A DNA stretch of 64,000 nucleotides from positions 1 through 64,000 of the forward strand of contig NZ_JAGHQW010000009.1 of the NCBI RefSeq assembly GCF_017744115.1, given 5' to 3'. This document shows positions 30,601 through 45,600 of the stretch, piece by piece. A model generated the notes under the pieces. The model was not told the origin of the DNA and searched no databases. It saw only the letters and a program-made list of their open reading frames with translations. The position numbers and the translations under genes are program-made. The DNA comes from Salinisphaera sp. G21_0 (GTDB lineage: Bacteria; Pseudomonadota; Gammaproteobacteria; Pseudomonadales; Endozoicomonadaceae). Positions within the stretch are counted from its first letter, which is position 1. Every line of letters begins with the position of its first letter.

Positions 30601-33600
30601 CGTTATGGTGTTCTTGCTTATCTGAAAGATACCAGTATTGATGCTGACGGTGATTTAACCCTGTCCGCCACTGGTGATATGACCATTAATGCCAACAGTG
30701 GTGCTGGTTCTGCTGCGGTAACCGGCAGTAGTCAGGCTGCCATTGCCGGCAGTGGTTCTGGTGCCAGTGCTGAAAATTCCATCTTTGGCCAGGTTGCGTC
30801 GTTTATCGATAATACGCCAACCGGCCAGGCCACTGTCAGCAGTGATCGGATTATGGTGGGCGACCTGAGCCTGACAGGCACCAATACCTCAAAAATCACC
30901 AGTACGGCGGTAGGTGCTTCGCTTGCTGGCAGTTATGCCGCAGGTTCAGGTTCTGCCGGGATCACAGTTGGAGTTTCTCTGGCTGAAAACAAGGTTGATA
31001 TTGATACAGTGGCCAGGCTTGACCATGTGAATGGAGGTAAAGAAGATCAATTAAACGGTAGTGTGTCTCTGTCTGCTTCATCCGATAACACGATCAAGGC
31101 ACATTCCGTTGCCGCTTCTCTGGCTGCTACGTTTGGCTCTTCTGGCGCAATCTCTCTGAGTGGCGGCGGAGCCTATGCTGGCAATACCATTGGTGGCTCA
31201 ACCGAAGCCCTGGTTGAAAGCAGTGACCTGTTCAGCAATGGCGACGTTTCCATTAAAGCGACCAATAAGTCGGATATAGATTCAACGACAGTAGCTGTTT
31301 CTGCGGCTGTTGCGGCAGACTCCGGCAGTGGCAGTGCCGGTATTTCCATTGGTGCAGCCATCACCGAAAACACTATTGGTACGAGTGATGATCGCCTCAG
31401 AGTCAAAGCTCTTATGGAGGATAGCGCTCTGACCATTGATGGTGATCTGAATATTGATGCGACGAATGACATGACCGTCGATGCTGAAGTTGGAGCGGGT
31501 TCGGCGGCTGTTGTGGTTAGCACTAATGGCTCGGGTCTCGCTGGTAGTGGCTCCGGAGTTGGTGCGACCAATAAGATTTATGGTGAGACGCTGGCCTGGA
31601 TTGATCACAGCAGAGATATCAATGCAGGCAAAATAACAGTTAATGCCATTAACAATGCGTCCATCACATCTGTAGCGGCTTCTGCGAGCCTTGCCTTTGG
31701 TCTTGCACCCAGTGGTGGCAGCGTATCGCTTGCTGTAGCGGCTTCGGTTGCAGAGAACACTATTGATTCGATCGCAGGAGCCAAGGCTACAGGTCAAAAT
31801 ACTGGCAGGCCCAAATTCCTCTCTGAGTCCCTGGCTGTTAATGCAACCGATACGTCTACTGTTGATGCCCAGGTCGTCGGCGTTTCTTTAGGGGCAGCGG
31901 TTGGTGAGTCATTTGGTGGTACGCTGACCGTTGGCGCGGTGGAAGCTATTAACACCGTTGCTAATCAAATTTACGCAAATGTTGAATATCTGGATATTCA
32001 AGCCAGAAATGGCGGTGTGACCGTTGGTTCCCATGAAGGTACAACTGTTACCTTAAAGGCTGAAGCGGCTTCTGTTGCCATTGCTGGTGGTAAAGTTGGT
32101 GTCTCACTCGCCGGTGCCGGTGTAAAAGGTACCAATACAATAAACAACAGTAGTCAGGCATTAATCAGTGATTCAAAAATCACATTGGTTCCCCGTTCTG
32201 ACTATGCAGGTTCAAGCCTGACTGATGAGCTGTTGGAAAGTGACCTGGTTGAATTTGCCGATGGCGTCTATCGCTATATTGGCAGTGATCTTGATCTTTC
32301 TCCTGATTTCGAGTCAGACGGCTACAAGTACGATGAAAATGGCAGTCGTGTAGGCGTGGCACAAACATCGGTAGAGAGTGGTGAGCAGTTCTACTTTATC
32401 GATGGTACTTATCGCAATAATGGCGCAACAGAGCTTTCGCTGGAGAAAGCCATTGCTGTAGCCGCTGCGCTGCGTGCTGAAGCGTTAGCATCAGAAGCGG
32501 GTAGATATGAAAGTCTTGCCAGCACAGCTCAGAGTAATGCGGATGCTGCCCAGGCATCGGCAGATGCGGCCCAGACTGAAGCAGATCGACTGGCTGCCCT
32601 TGCTGATACTGCGGTAGAAGCATCATTAAATGCCAGTACATCGAACGCGGTAGCAAAAGCCGAAGCGGCAGAGCTAGCCGTTGCTGCATGGCAGACCGAG
32701 CTTGAAAATGTAGTGAAGCTTCAGGAAACCGCTGACCAGCTTCAGGAAGAGGCCGATGTCTGGAATGCCATCTCTACATCAGCCAGATCGGCAGCAGATG
32801 ATGCCCAGTCACTGGCAGAGAGTGCCGCTGCTGAGGCGGGGCTGGATGCTGCGGGAGTGTCAGCACTCAAACCGGATTGGTCACTGTTAGATCTTGACGA
32901 AGTTAAACGTACAACACCGGCAGATGACTGGATGTTGGTTTATGCCAATGCAGATTATGGCGATCAGGATGTTTCTGTTACCGCGGTTAATAATGCTGCT
33001 ATTACCTCTGTCGTTGGAGCTGCCAGTGGCTCTGTGGGAGCCGGAAAGGGGGGTGCGGCAGCAGCCATCGGTGTAACGCTGTCCGAAAACACCATCGGAT
33101 CCAATCATATTACCTCTGCCTACATTGAAGATTCGCAGATAACTTCACTCAACGACATTGTTGTTAATGCACAGTCACTGTCGACTATCGACAGCACCGT
33201 TTATGGTGCGGGTGTTGCCGTTGCCGCCGGTAAGTTTGCGATCGCTGGTGCTGGCGTTGGCATTGATCTTGACAATACCATCGGTGGCAGCACCTCTGCT
33301 TATGTCAATAACTCCGCCATGGTGGCTGGTAATGATATTTCCATCACTGCTGATGCTGATGGTCAGGTGGTTAAAGCGGATGCCGTTGCTGCTGCCATAT
33401 CAGCAGCTATTGGACTGGGTGGCTCCTTTTCCATCTCCGCAACGGATATTGATAACACCATGGCTATGGCCGTGAGTGCCTGGCTGAATGTAGACGACAG
33501 CGAAAGTATTGCTAATCAGGATTACCGGGTATTTGCCGGCAACGATATTGAGGTTGCCAGCCATGCCAATGCCCTGATGAAAAATGTTGATGCGACAGCG

Positions 33601-36600
33601 GTGACCTTCAGTGCCGGTCTGGCCGGTGCCAGCGGAGGTGGTGTGGATATCACTAACCTGGTCAATAATCAGGTAAATGCAACCATCAGTGGCAGTGATA
33701 ATAGCAGTGCTGTGATTGGCTCTATGGGGGATATCAATCTTAAAGCCAGTGAAGCGACCGATTTAAGCATCAATGTGACCAATGTGGCACTCAGTGCCAG
33801 CATTGGTGGCGCTCTTGGTATTGCCCTGGTTCGTAATGATGTCCGCAGCTCGATTTCCAGCAAGGTCAAAGATACTTCGCTGGAAGCCCAGAATATTTAT
33901 ATCGATGCCCAGGCGGATAATAACATCCATAAGACACAAGCCTTTGGTTTTGCTGCGGCGCTTGCGGCTGCCAGCGCTAACCGTGCCGATGTCGATATCA
34001 CCACCACGGTGTCAGCCGTAACAGAGTCAGCCAAACTGACTGCGGTTGATGACGTTGTTATTAATGCCAATGCCACCAATTATGCCCGTGCCGATGCCAG
34101 TGGTGGTGCTGCCGGCGCGGTTGCTGCCGGTGCCATGATTGCAGATATTGAGCAGGGTAACGATGGTTCTGACGATGTGCTGGTGGAAATCGGTGATGGC
34201 TCACAACTGGGTGCTGCCAGTATTACGGTAAAAGCGTCCGGTAATGATGACCTTCTGCCAGAAACCATTGCGGCCTCCGGTGGCTATGTTGCTGGTGCTG
34301 GTGCAGAGAGTAATGTCACCAGTTACCAGGCTGTCGTCGCCAATATTGGTAAGGGTGTTGTGATTGAGGCAGATCAGTTTGACCTGAGCAGTATGCTCGA
34401 TCAAACCGTCGATGCCAGTGCAGATGCCTTCACGGTGGCGTTAGCCTCTGGTGCCGGTGCCGGACTGAATATCATTATTAATAGTTACGCGGATGTGAAT
34501 ATTGGTGCCAGCACCGGCCTGCCGGGTTCTGATAATCCTTCATCCATTACCGCTCATGATATCAATATTAATGCCCTGAATCGCTTTGATAAATCACGGT
34601 TCAGTAACGGTAAATCCCTGAGAACCGGTTCTGGTAATATTGTGGGTGTCAATGTGATGGTGAGCCAGGCCATCCTGAACAATCAGGCGCGTATAAACCT
34701 GACCGATGATGTGCAACTGGTGGCAGAAGGCAGCTACGACGATAAAGCTTCCCTTCGTATTGAAGCCCGGAATGACATCACTACTGTTGATAGCATTACA
34801 CTGGAAACCGTCAGTGCCGTAGGTGGCATCAATGCTGCGACCAGCAAGGTAGAAGCCAATTCTGATGCCAGGGTGAATATCGATGGTGCGGTGATAGAAA
34901 ACGTCACGGGCAAAGTATTTGTGACCGCGAAAACGGATTCCGAGAATCGGGCCAGTGCCGATATTCTTGCGGTTTCCGGACTGTCCAGTGCGGCTACCGG
35001 TGTTGCGATTGCTACAACGAATGCTCGAAATAATGTCAGCATTGCCAATGCCACTATGAAGGCTGGAGACGTCTATCTCTATGCTGGTAAGAGTAGCCAG
35101 GGTGTGCTGAATATTCTTGAGAGCAGTGCCAATGTCGAACTGACATCAGTCTCTACCTCTGCCAATGTAGCAGTGCCGGTTCCAGATGCCGACATCACCG
35201 AAACCAATACCATCACTTTGGGTAACAACGCTGATATCAAGTCGATGACGGATATCACCATTGAAGCCCGTGAAGGTATCGGTGGTAGTGAGCGGGCGAA
35301 AGAGTCGGGGCTGACACTGTCTATATCCGGAGTTCCTTACGGTGTGGATATTGACCGTGAGGGTTCTGTCACTTCCAACAACCAGTTCTCGGTTGCAGAT
35401 TCTGCCAAGGTGACAGCCGGCGTTAATAATAAATCCTTCCTGCAGATTCGTCCTGTGGCTGAGATACAAAGCATCCTTAACGACAGTAGTAAAGTCAGTG
35501 CTGATGGTGTCATCAATATCGATGCGCTGACCGATGACGATAAAAAACTGTTGTTTGGTGTAGATAATGCGCAAGGTGAAGTGGTTATTCCAGAATTGCC
35601 AGAGGATGTGGTGTATATGATGGAGGAGCTTGCGCTCAGCACCATCAACTTCCTGGTAACTCAGGATACAGTGATTGAGCACAACGGCAGTTATTACCAG
35701 TACACCCCTCAGAACAGCGCTGAAATCGACCTGCAGCAGGAAAATTACAGTAACAAAAATCGCTGGACCAAGTTGAATCTGACATTGGCGCAGATTGAAT
35801 CTCTGGGCTACCCGATTTACGAAAGCTCTATTACTGACGCTCTTGCCAGCGCCATGACCGGTGAGTTCTTCGTGGTTAAACCCAGAGAGCTGGATTCACC
35901 TACCCTGACGTTTACCAATTTAAGTACGGTGCTGTTTGAGCAAAAGGCTCAGGTAGAGAGTTGGATTCGTGATCACAGTACGAACACTGAAGCCATTGCC
36001 CGCTATCAGGTTCAACTGGAAGAGATCAATAATAAAATTGATGAGCTTGGGCTGTCTGATTATGTCCATACTGTGGATGCAGGTCAGATTGTTAAGGCAC
36101 CAGACGGCAATTACTATCAGAGCAAAATCAAACAGGAAAGCATTCTTGAGTTAGCGGACTATTCCGACACTACGTTGTGGCAGAAAACCAACTTAACGTC
36201 GGGTGCCTGGGATTATACCGATACTGCCCGCGCCACCAGTAAAGTTTACAATCAGGCACTGGATATCCTGATGGTAGACCTGCCGGATGTTTATGCAGCT
36301 CCCGGTTCCGTCTATCTGCAGATTGATGGCAAAAGCGCTGAATCTCTGGCTGCTCTGGACAATATGGACAACCTCCATGCCCGGGAAGGCGCAACCATTC
36401 AGATCGTTAATAGCACACCATTTGCCTTGCGTGTGAATGACGCCATTGTTCAAGACTCCCAGCGGATTGAAATGGTGGGTGGTTCCCTCAAAACCTATAC
36501 GCCGGGTGCCGTTCAGATTAATTATAAGGATGTTAATTCCATTGCCATCCGTGGTGGTACTCAGTCCACCGATGGCCAGGGCGACAATTCTGACTCACTG

Positions 36601-39600
36601 AATGAAATTATTATTTATCAGGACAGTGACCCGCAGTTTATTAAAGATGCTTACGGAAATTTCACACTGCCTGAAATCCCTCAAGGGATGTACATTCAGG
36701 GTAATGTGGTGAATGAAAACGGTGGTGCCTATATCAATAACCGGGAAGGTTCTATTGAAGTCTCTACCCAGATTCGTGCTGAGACCGTCAATGTCTTTGC
36801 CGCTGGTGATTTCTCTCTGAACTCGGATGCGTGGTTTCATACCAATAAAGATCCACGCCAGTATATTAATTACCAGTTGATGCGTAACTTTGTTTACAAC
36901 AAAGAAGGCAACTCGCGTTCTTATCAGACTGGTTTAAGTAATACCTCGCTGATCTACACAATGTTTAAGGCTAAATACAACGAACTGACCACCAATATCA
37001 ATGTCGATAACTCCCAGATTGTCTCCATGGGCAAAATCACTCTGACCGCCCGTTACCTGAATATCAATGGGCTGATTCAGAGTGGGGTGAATACGGTTTA
37101 TCTGGAGATTGATGAAAACTTCCGTGGTGGATCTAAAAATGTCGACCTGACCAATAAGAAAGGTCAGGCCATTGCGGGTGTCAGCTTTGCCAATCCGAAT
37201 GACAGCAGTAATGTCAAAGTACCTGTCGATGGATACTGGGATGCTGTACGAAAGGCAATCATTATTGAAGACATTGTGCCTGCCGGTGGTGAGGTTGTAA
37301 TTTCCGGTCAGATTATCAGCACAGGTAATGGACGTATTGTGGCGGCCAGTGGTTATGCTTCTGTCAATATCAACAATAACAGCGGTTATGAGCTGGTTAT
37401 GAACGATATCGATAACCGTCAATATCGCGAAGGCAAGATCACCATCATTGACAGTAAGCAGCTGACCAGGGATGAGTACCAATACAATGGTTCTGGCGCA
37501 ACTCACACGAAGTACACTGGCACATTGATTCCTGCCACCGGCAATGACATCGCCAGAATTGAATATGCGCAACAGAGCACCAGCAATGGCGCTGCGGATT
37601 CTTTTGCTTATAAAGTTGCTGCCGGTTCACGCTATGTATGGACAGAAGGCCAGAGCAAAACCAAAACAACGGTCCGTAAGTACGAGAAGAAGAGCTTTAA
37701 CCTGTTTGGTGATAACTCGTTTGGCGACTGGCTGGTTAAGGATAAGAGCTATAAGTGGGAAACCATTGAGTTCACTGATAAGAAACCACTGCTTGAATCC
37801 GAGTCGGTGCTGCTACCAATTGAAGGGGCTGAGTCTGCAGATTATAAGGTGACTTATATTCAGACTGAGGGTGATCCTAATGTTTATGACTTTGATCGTG
37901 AATCCTGGACAACAGGTGGCGGATGGCTCCGCAAAAAAACGGTACACACCAAGATTACTGTGGTTGAGGGGCTGAAAGATTATTACACCCATTCCCTGAA
38001 AGCAGACTACGACATCGCCATTGATTTCCTCAGTGGTAATAGCCAGCCGGATGTGAATATTACCAGTAAGGGTAATATTACCCTGTCCGGTAAGATCAAA
38101 ATGGCTGACGAAGGCAGCTTAAATATCCTGTCTACCAATGGTGCTATTACCATGAGTGACGGTGTTTATGCCCTGACTTCTCAGGCAGATATTGAAGCGA
38201 AAGGCACTGTCCGTGTGATTCTGGAGGGCAATACTACAGATAAAGGTCACCGCGTAGTGTCTAATACTGGCAGTGTCTATCTTGGTGTTGTGCAGGATGA
38301 TAATCCCGGGGAAGGGAAGAGTAGTTCAAACAAGCTGTACATCGATGAAATCTCTGCTCGCCATACTGTCGAAATCAATGCCGGTGGCGGCATCTTCAAA
38401 GCCAGTGGCGGTGAAACGGTCTCTATTTCTGCCAATGTCATTGAGCTTCTGGCACTTGGTGGTGATATTGGGCACCTGACCATTGATTCAGCCACCCGAA
38501 ATGATGCGGGTTACATCACTGTTGAGGCTCAGGGCAATGTTGCATTGACTGAGCACGCTGGTGATATGAATGTGAACCAGATTATTGCCGCAAAAGTCGA
38601 TGGTGTTGGCAGTTCACCTTATGGTGTACAGCTGACCACCAACAGTGGTGATATTCTGGATGCCAATGATGATGAAGTGCGCGCCTCCAGTCTCGATACC
38701 TCTGCTGCCCAGCAGTTTTATGCGGAATCTCAGGTGACCAATGAAGCGGATGCAGTGACTGAACTGTATCACCAGTACTGGAATATCCTCCGAGATAATG
38801 GCTCAGTGGGCTATCTGTCCGATGTTACTGCGTACGACAAATACAATGATTTGTTTGAACAGCTTTCCGGCGATGAACTGGCAGATGCACAGAGTCGTAT
38901 TGCGGCATTGAATAGCAGCCTGACGGTTGCCTCTGAATACGATATGTCCTTTGATCAGCTGACCGTCTGGAAAGCGACGGATGTCAGCTCTGCTGCTGGT
39001 ACTATTAGTGAATTCGGAAGCCGTATTCAGCAACAGGTAAACAGCAATCGACCTGTATTTGAAAGTATTCTTTCTCCGGGCATTGTTGCGAAGCTCTACC
39101 CGGATACCCCGATTATTGGTGGCGCAGGAAATACCGGGTCAGCAGAAGCAGCCAATATCCAGACACTGGTCAGTGGTAGCGCAATTATCCTTAACGCTTC
39201 TGGCGGATTAGGCCAGACCGGTGACCGTATCACCATTGATATGAGCGGTGGTGTTGTTGCCCTGGAGGAGAGTGAGAAAGAGATCCTCGCCCAGGCGACA
39301 GGCAGTGATGTCGTCGCCACGGATTATGTCTTCTATGTATACACTGGTACGGCGGGTGATATCTCCCAGCTAGATATCAATTACAATGATGGTAACTGGA
39401 CAGAAATCAGCAGCCTGGATGCATCCGCTAATGGTTTCACCTCAGTAACTTATGGTGACTATGTTCAGGTAGACCAGGACGGAGTACCCGTTCTTTATCA
39501 ATACACGGGCACCAGTGACTCGATTGAACTTACCCAGGAAAACTTTGACGACACCGGCTCTCCATGGCAGCTCGTCAGTGTGACCAGTGTTGCGCCTGCC

Positions 39601-42600
39601 AGTGTGTTCAACCTGAACTCTGGCGATCTGGTGATGCAGCTGAACTCAGTCACGATTCAGCTGTGGGATGACTTGAACCTTCAAGGCGATGTTAACCTGA
39701 CGGCACAAGCCGGAGAGGGCATTGCCATCGAACATGGCGGTGCACTGTCCATTGATCACATTGTAGGTGCAAGCTGGGTGCGACTGAACGTTGCCGGAGC
39801 ATTGATTGACAGCGGTGAGCACAATACTGCTGCCCTGGTCAGTGCTGGCGACCTTGTTCTGATTACTAGTGGAAATATTCATTCCCAGGGTGATGGAGGG
39901 TTCCGTGTTCAGGTAGCGGAGTCTGCAAAACTGAGTGTCGATACCGTGGGTTCTGTTGATATCTGGCAGGTTGAAGGCAATGTCAGTATTGCGGGTAAGA
40001 ATACGACGATTGGCGATCTGTATCTGGATGATGTGGCCGCTACCGGTGATCTTACCTTTACTGCTGGATTACTATCTTCCTTCACTCCAACCACTTTCGG
40101 TGCGGGGCAGGCAGATATTGTTGTTGAGAAAATCAGCACGACGGCAGGCAAGGTGACTCTGCAGGCTGCAGGCGATATTCTCGATGCTTATGACGATGCC
40201 AACAGTGCGATCATCAATATCCGTGCTCAGGATTTGATGCTGGTTGCTGGTGGCGGTATTGGCAGCCGACAGAACCAGATTGATAACTATCTGGACTTCA
40301 AACTTACCGGTGATGTTTCGGCCAATGCTCGCAGCGACGTATATCTGAATGCAATAGAAAGCTCTCTGAGCGTTGGTCAGATTACTTCCGATGCTAATGT
40401 CATTTTGGAGTCAGCCCAATCCATTCTGGATGGCGATCAGGACAATAATAATGAGTTGATCAGTCTGACCGGTGTTAGTGATATTACAGCGTCTTCTATT
40501 TTCCTTAATGCCACCAATGGCACCATTGGCCAGCTGGGTAATCAGTTGGAAATTGATACCACTGGCGGACAGCTGACCAGCCTCAGCGGTAAGAGCACGT
40601 ACCTGAGAGAAGTGCGTGGCGACTTGTTTATCGCCAGTCTGGTTGCGGACAGCGATAACAGTGGTCGTGGTGATGCCAATATCTACCTTACCGCTGATGG
40701 TCGTGTTCTGAATGGTAATGCCTCCGGTGACACGATTACGGCAAGTGGCTTACGCATTGTTGCTGGCCAGGGTATTGGTGCTGCTGGTGATGCTCTCAGA
40801 ACGCTGATTGATCATCTGGAAGCAGAAGTACTGGTCGGTAGTCTTATTCTTAATAATACCGGAGCCCTGATGGTGGGTGGCGTCAGTGATGAAATGGAAG
40901 GTCTGCTGGTGCAGGGCTCCATCGAACTGGTTGCACAAAGCCCGCTCACCATTAATGAAGATGTTATCGCCAGTACAGGCGATATCACGTTGACCGCGAT
41001 GGATTCACTGTCTGCAGGTGATGATCTGACGGTAAATGCTGTTGAAATTGATGCTGAGTTGGGCAATCTGATTCTGAACGCTGGTGATAAATTTGAACTG
41101 AATCTGGATGGTCTGCTCAACGCCGCTCAAACGCTGACCCTTAATACTGACCTTGGCAGTGTGGACAGTGAATCTGGTGATATCAAACTTTACGGCAGCC
41201 TGAATGCTGCCACCATTCTGGTAAACACCGGACAGGGTGATGATGCAGCCCTGTTTGATGTGCAGGATATCGATGGCGATGTTGATGTCAATACTGGTGC
41301 CGGTAATGACCTACTGACCATTAACCAATTGGTCAGCCGTTTGGCAGAAGATGCCTTTGTGCTGGATGGTGAAGGCGGCACGGATACTTACACGATCTAT
41401 CGCACTGGTAACAACGCGGACTATGTTGTTGATGTCCGTGATTCCGGTTCTGAAGCCGATGGTGCAGACACTCTGACCATCAATGGTACTTCAGAAGCTG
41501 ACACCTTCCTGCTGCGGGCGAACTTTGTAGCAGCCATGCACACCGATAGTCAGGGCGAATACACTTCGACTGTCGAACGAATCAACTACGACCAGAATAT
41601 CAATGCCCGCCTGACGCTGAATGGCCTTGATGGTAATGACAGTTTCTTCAGTGATGATAACAGTACTATTACGACGCTGGATGGCGGTGCTGGCAATGAC
41701 CGTTTCCAGATTGGCCAGCTGTTTGGGTTGGATCGTAATACCGCGGAAGGCACCGTTGCTGCAGGTGATGAAATTGAAACCACCGAAACGACTCTTGGCT
41801 TCCTTAGTAAAGGTAATAGTCTGCCCATGGTTGTTTATGGGGGTGATGGTAAAGACGAAATCAAAGTTTACTCCAATAAAGGCATTACTAAACTTTATGG
41901 GGAAGACGGCGACGACAGTTTTGTGGTGCGCGCTTTCCTGAAAAAGAACACACTGCAAACCGCGGGTGGTGGTGATGTGGAGTTATTCGGCGGTGAGGGT
42001 GCCGACGATATTCAATACAGTATTAATTCACCACTGAAAATTGACGGTGGTAACGGCACGGACTCTGTTGTGGTTCTGGGTACCGAAGGTGATGACAACT
42101 TTATGATCACCGAAAAAGGTATCTTCGGTGCCGGTTTGAATATCAGTTTTGATGGTGTGGAACTGGCGGAAGTGGACGGGCTGGAGGGCGATGATACCTT
42201 CTATGTGCTCAGCACCAGTGATGATGTGGAAACCACCATTATTGGTGGTTTGGGTGCAGATACCTTCAATATCGCCAGTGATGTGACTAAGCCCATTGTT
42301 TCCTACTCAGTAGAAGGCCGCAGTAGCTTTGTTAACCACAGTGTGTTCAGTGATGACCTGTCCTACAACGATATTTTTGTGGAAGGCATCTCCCTGAACG
42401 TAGCCAGTAAAGAAAACGGTGCCATTGGTGTTGAACGTGATGATGGTGAGGTTGTGGTCAGTGAAGGCGGTGTTACTGACTTCTACGAGTTGCAGCTGAA
42501 TGCACCAAAACCGTCGGATGCGACCATTGCTTATGTCACCGTTTCTGCTGCCAGAGCCTCTGGCAGCGATAAAGATAAAACCAATGGGTTGGCAGACAGT

Positions 42601-45600
42601 GTTCTGATTTCTCTGGATGGTCAGACTTTCCATGAGTCTCTGGTCATTGCCTACGACTCAGAAACCAACTGGGATGATGCCACCAGAATCTACATCAAGG
42701 CGGTGGATGATCAAGCTGCCGAAGGTCAACGGGATTATGTGATCAGCCACAGTGTCCGCAGTGATAACCCGGACTTCGATCAGCTGGATATCGATAATGT
42801 TGAAGTAGTCGTTAATGACAATGATATGGGTGGCATTATTGTCAGCCCCGTCAGCAACCTGACGGTGGTTGAAGGTGGTAGTGAAATCACCTTTGATGTC
42901 CGCCTCGCAACAACCCCTGAAATTGGGCAGGTTGTCACGGTATCTCTGGCTGAGATTATTCCTTCTGACTGGAGCAGTCAGCTGACTCTGAGTACTGATA
43001 CACTGACGTTTGATCACACCAACTGGGCTGGCCAGTTTACGGTGACTGCAACAGACGATGGATCTGTTGAAAATCTCTATCGAGCAGGTATCACGCTCTC
43101 TGCATCTGGTGACTATGCGGCGGAGAGTGTGTCGTTGGATATTGACGTCGTGGATAACGACAGTGGTTCGGTCATTATTACTCAGACCGATGGCTCGACA
43201 CTGGTGAGTGCGACGCAACAGGATGCTTACCAGATTGTACTCAGTAAACAACCTGCTGCACCAGTGACGGTAAATTTGCTGAATGATGGACAGGTACTGT
43301 TCAGCAGTGCTGATCCACGATTTGATGCCAGTACCAATAGTGTGACCTTCGGTATCGATGACTGGGATTCACCAATTGAGCTGACTTTGGCTGCTAACAC
43401 CGGCTTCCAGCCTGAAACGGATTCTCAGCCGGTTCAGAACCCACCATTGCAGCCGCATACGCTCTCAGATATTCGCGGCAAACTGATTATCGAAGGTGGC
43501 ACACCAGACGGTAAAAAGCGTGAACTGACAAAGGCCGTCATGTTGCCAACAGAGATTGACGGGCCATTGCCACTGGTTAACATTGAACTGAATGAAGATG
43601 AGCAGACCGATACACTGAATGTCTTTAACGATGGCAGCATCCAGAATGACTCCGGTATGTTGACTGAGGATACGATTACCGGACTCGGTATGACGTCAGG
43701 TAAGGGTATTGAATATCACGATATAGAAGTGCTCGAAGTTCTGCTGGGGAGTGGTGATGATGACTTCACCATTGAAAATACCGCTTCCAATGTGATCACC
43801 GTCGTACATGGTGGTGGTGGTAATGACACCTTGACTGTTAATGATAGTGCCAGTGAGGGAGCACTCATCCTCCTGGGTGATTCTGTTCAGAACGGTTCTA
43901 CTTACAATGCAACATCGAACCAGAAGACCGAAAAGGCCAGAGAGTATACTAACCCCGGCAACGATGTGATTAATGCTTCAGGTGCCGGCGCTTCCGTTGT
44001 GATCTACGGTGGACAGGGCAATGATACGCTGACTGGCAGCCAATACAGTGACCATATTGCCGGAGGCTCTGGTAATGACAAGATCTATGGTCTTGATGGC
44101 GATGACCATATCTATGGTGATTCCGGTTTCAATCTGGACGTTTCAACTCGCCTGGATCTCTCCACGCAAATTTTGACCGTGGTAAACGATGCCGATTTGC
44201 TCAACGACAACCTGGATACTGCAGACCAGCTAACGGTGGGTAGTGACACCATTGATGGTGGTGAGGGCAATGACATTATTCTGAGTGACAAGGGTGAAAT
44301 CGTACAACAGCTGGATACCAATCGGATTCTGACCACTGGTCTGGTAATCAGCATTCACAGTTCCCAACGTGATCAGGGCGGAGATGACATTGTTGATGGC
44401 AGTGCTGGTGAGGATGTCGTGATTGCCGGGTTTGGTAACGACACTATCCGTGGCGGCACAGGCAATGACATTCTGCTGGGTGACAATGGTCAATTAAATT
44501 ATGTCGACGGTGATACTGACCTGCAGACACTGGACAGTGTTATTACTATCGACGCGGACCTGGGCGGTGATGATCACATTTCCGGGCAGTCCGGTGATGA
44601 CATTATCTTTGGTGGTGCCGGCAGTGATTCACTCTATGGTGATGGCTTCGTCAATCGTCTGGCGATAATCGATGAGTCTGATAATGACATCATCATTGGT
44701 GATCTTGGTGCCATTGCTCTCGTTAGTAACCGAGCCGTTCGAATTTACAGTACAGACACCAACGTGGGTGATAGCGATACCATCCAGGGGAATGAAGACA
44801 ATGATATTATTATTGCCGGTGCAGGTGGTGATGATGTTAAAGGCAATCAGGGGAATGATTGGATTCTGGCCGACTTTGGTGAAATAGATCTTCGTAATGG
44901 TCAGCAGGTGCTGAGTACCGCCTCTGGTGACAGCCACAGCACTGGCGATGATATTGTCGATGTTGGTGAAGGTGAGAACCGGGTTTTGGGCGGTCTTGGT
45001 GACGATCAGATTACAGCCGGCTCAGGCAGTGATATCGTTGTTGGCGATAACGGTGCTTTGACCTATGACAACGGTATTCTGGTTAAGTTAACCAGCCTTG
45101 ATACAGAAACCGGTGGTGATGACACCATCAGAGCCGGTAACGGTAATAATCTTATTATTGCTGGTCTGGGTGATGACAATGTCATCACTGGCAATGGCAA
45201 TGATGATATCGCTGGTGACAATGCCACATTGACCTTTAACGACAGTGGCATTCTTCGGGAAATGGTAACCATCGAAGCCACACTGGGTGGTGGTGATGTC
45301 ATCAGCGCTGGCGATGGTAATAACCGTATTCTTGGTGGGCAGGGAGATGATGAGATCACCACTGGCAGCGGTAATGATCATATTGCTGGCGATAATGCCA
45401 TTCTTGCCTATGATGACAGCGGGGTTATTACCCGTGCAGAATCCATAGCCCTTGCCTTTGGTGGTGACGATCTGATTGAGTCCGGTTCAGGCAATGACCT
45501 GATTCTGGGTGGCTTTGGTAACGATGAACTGACGGCAGGGGACGGTAACGATACCGTTATCGGTGATAACGGACAGGTTAACTTTGTTGGTGGTATTCGC

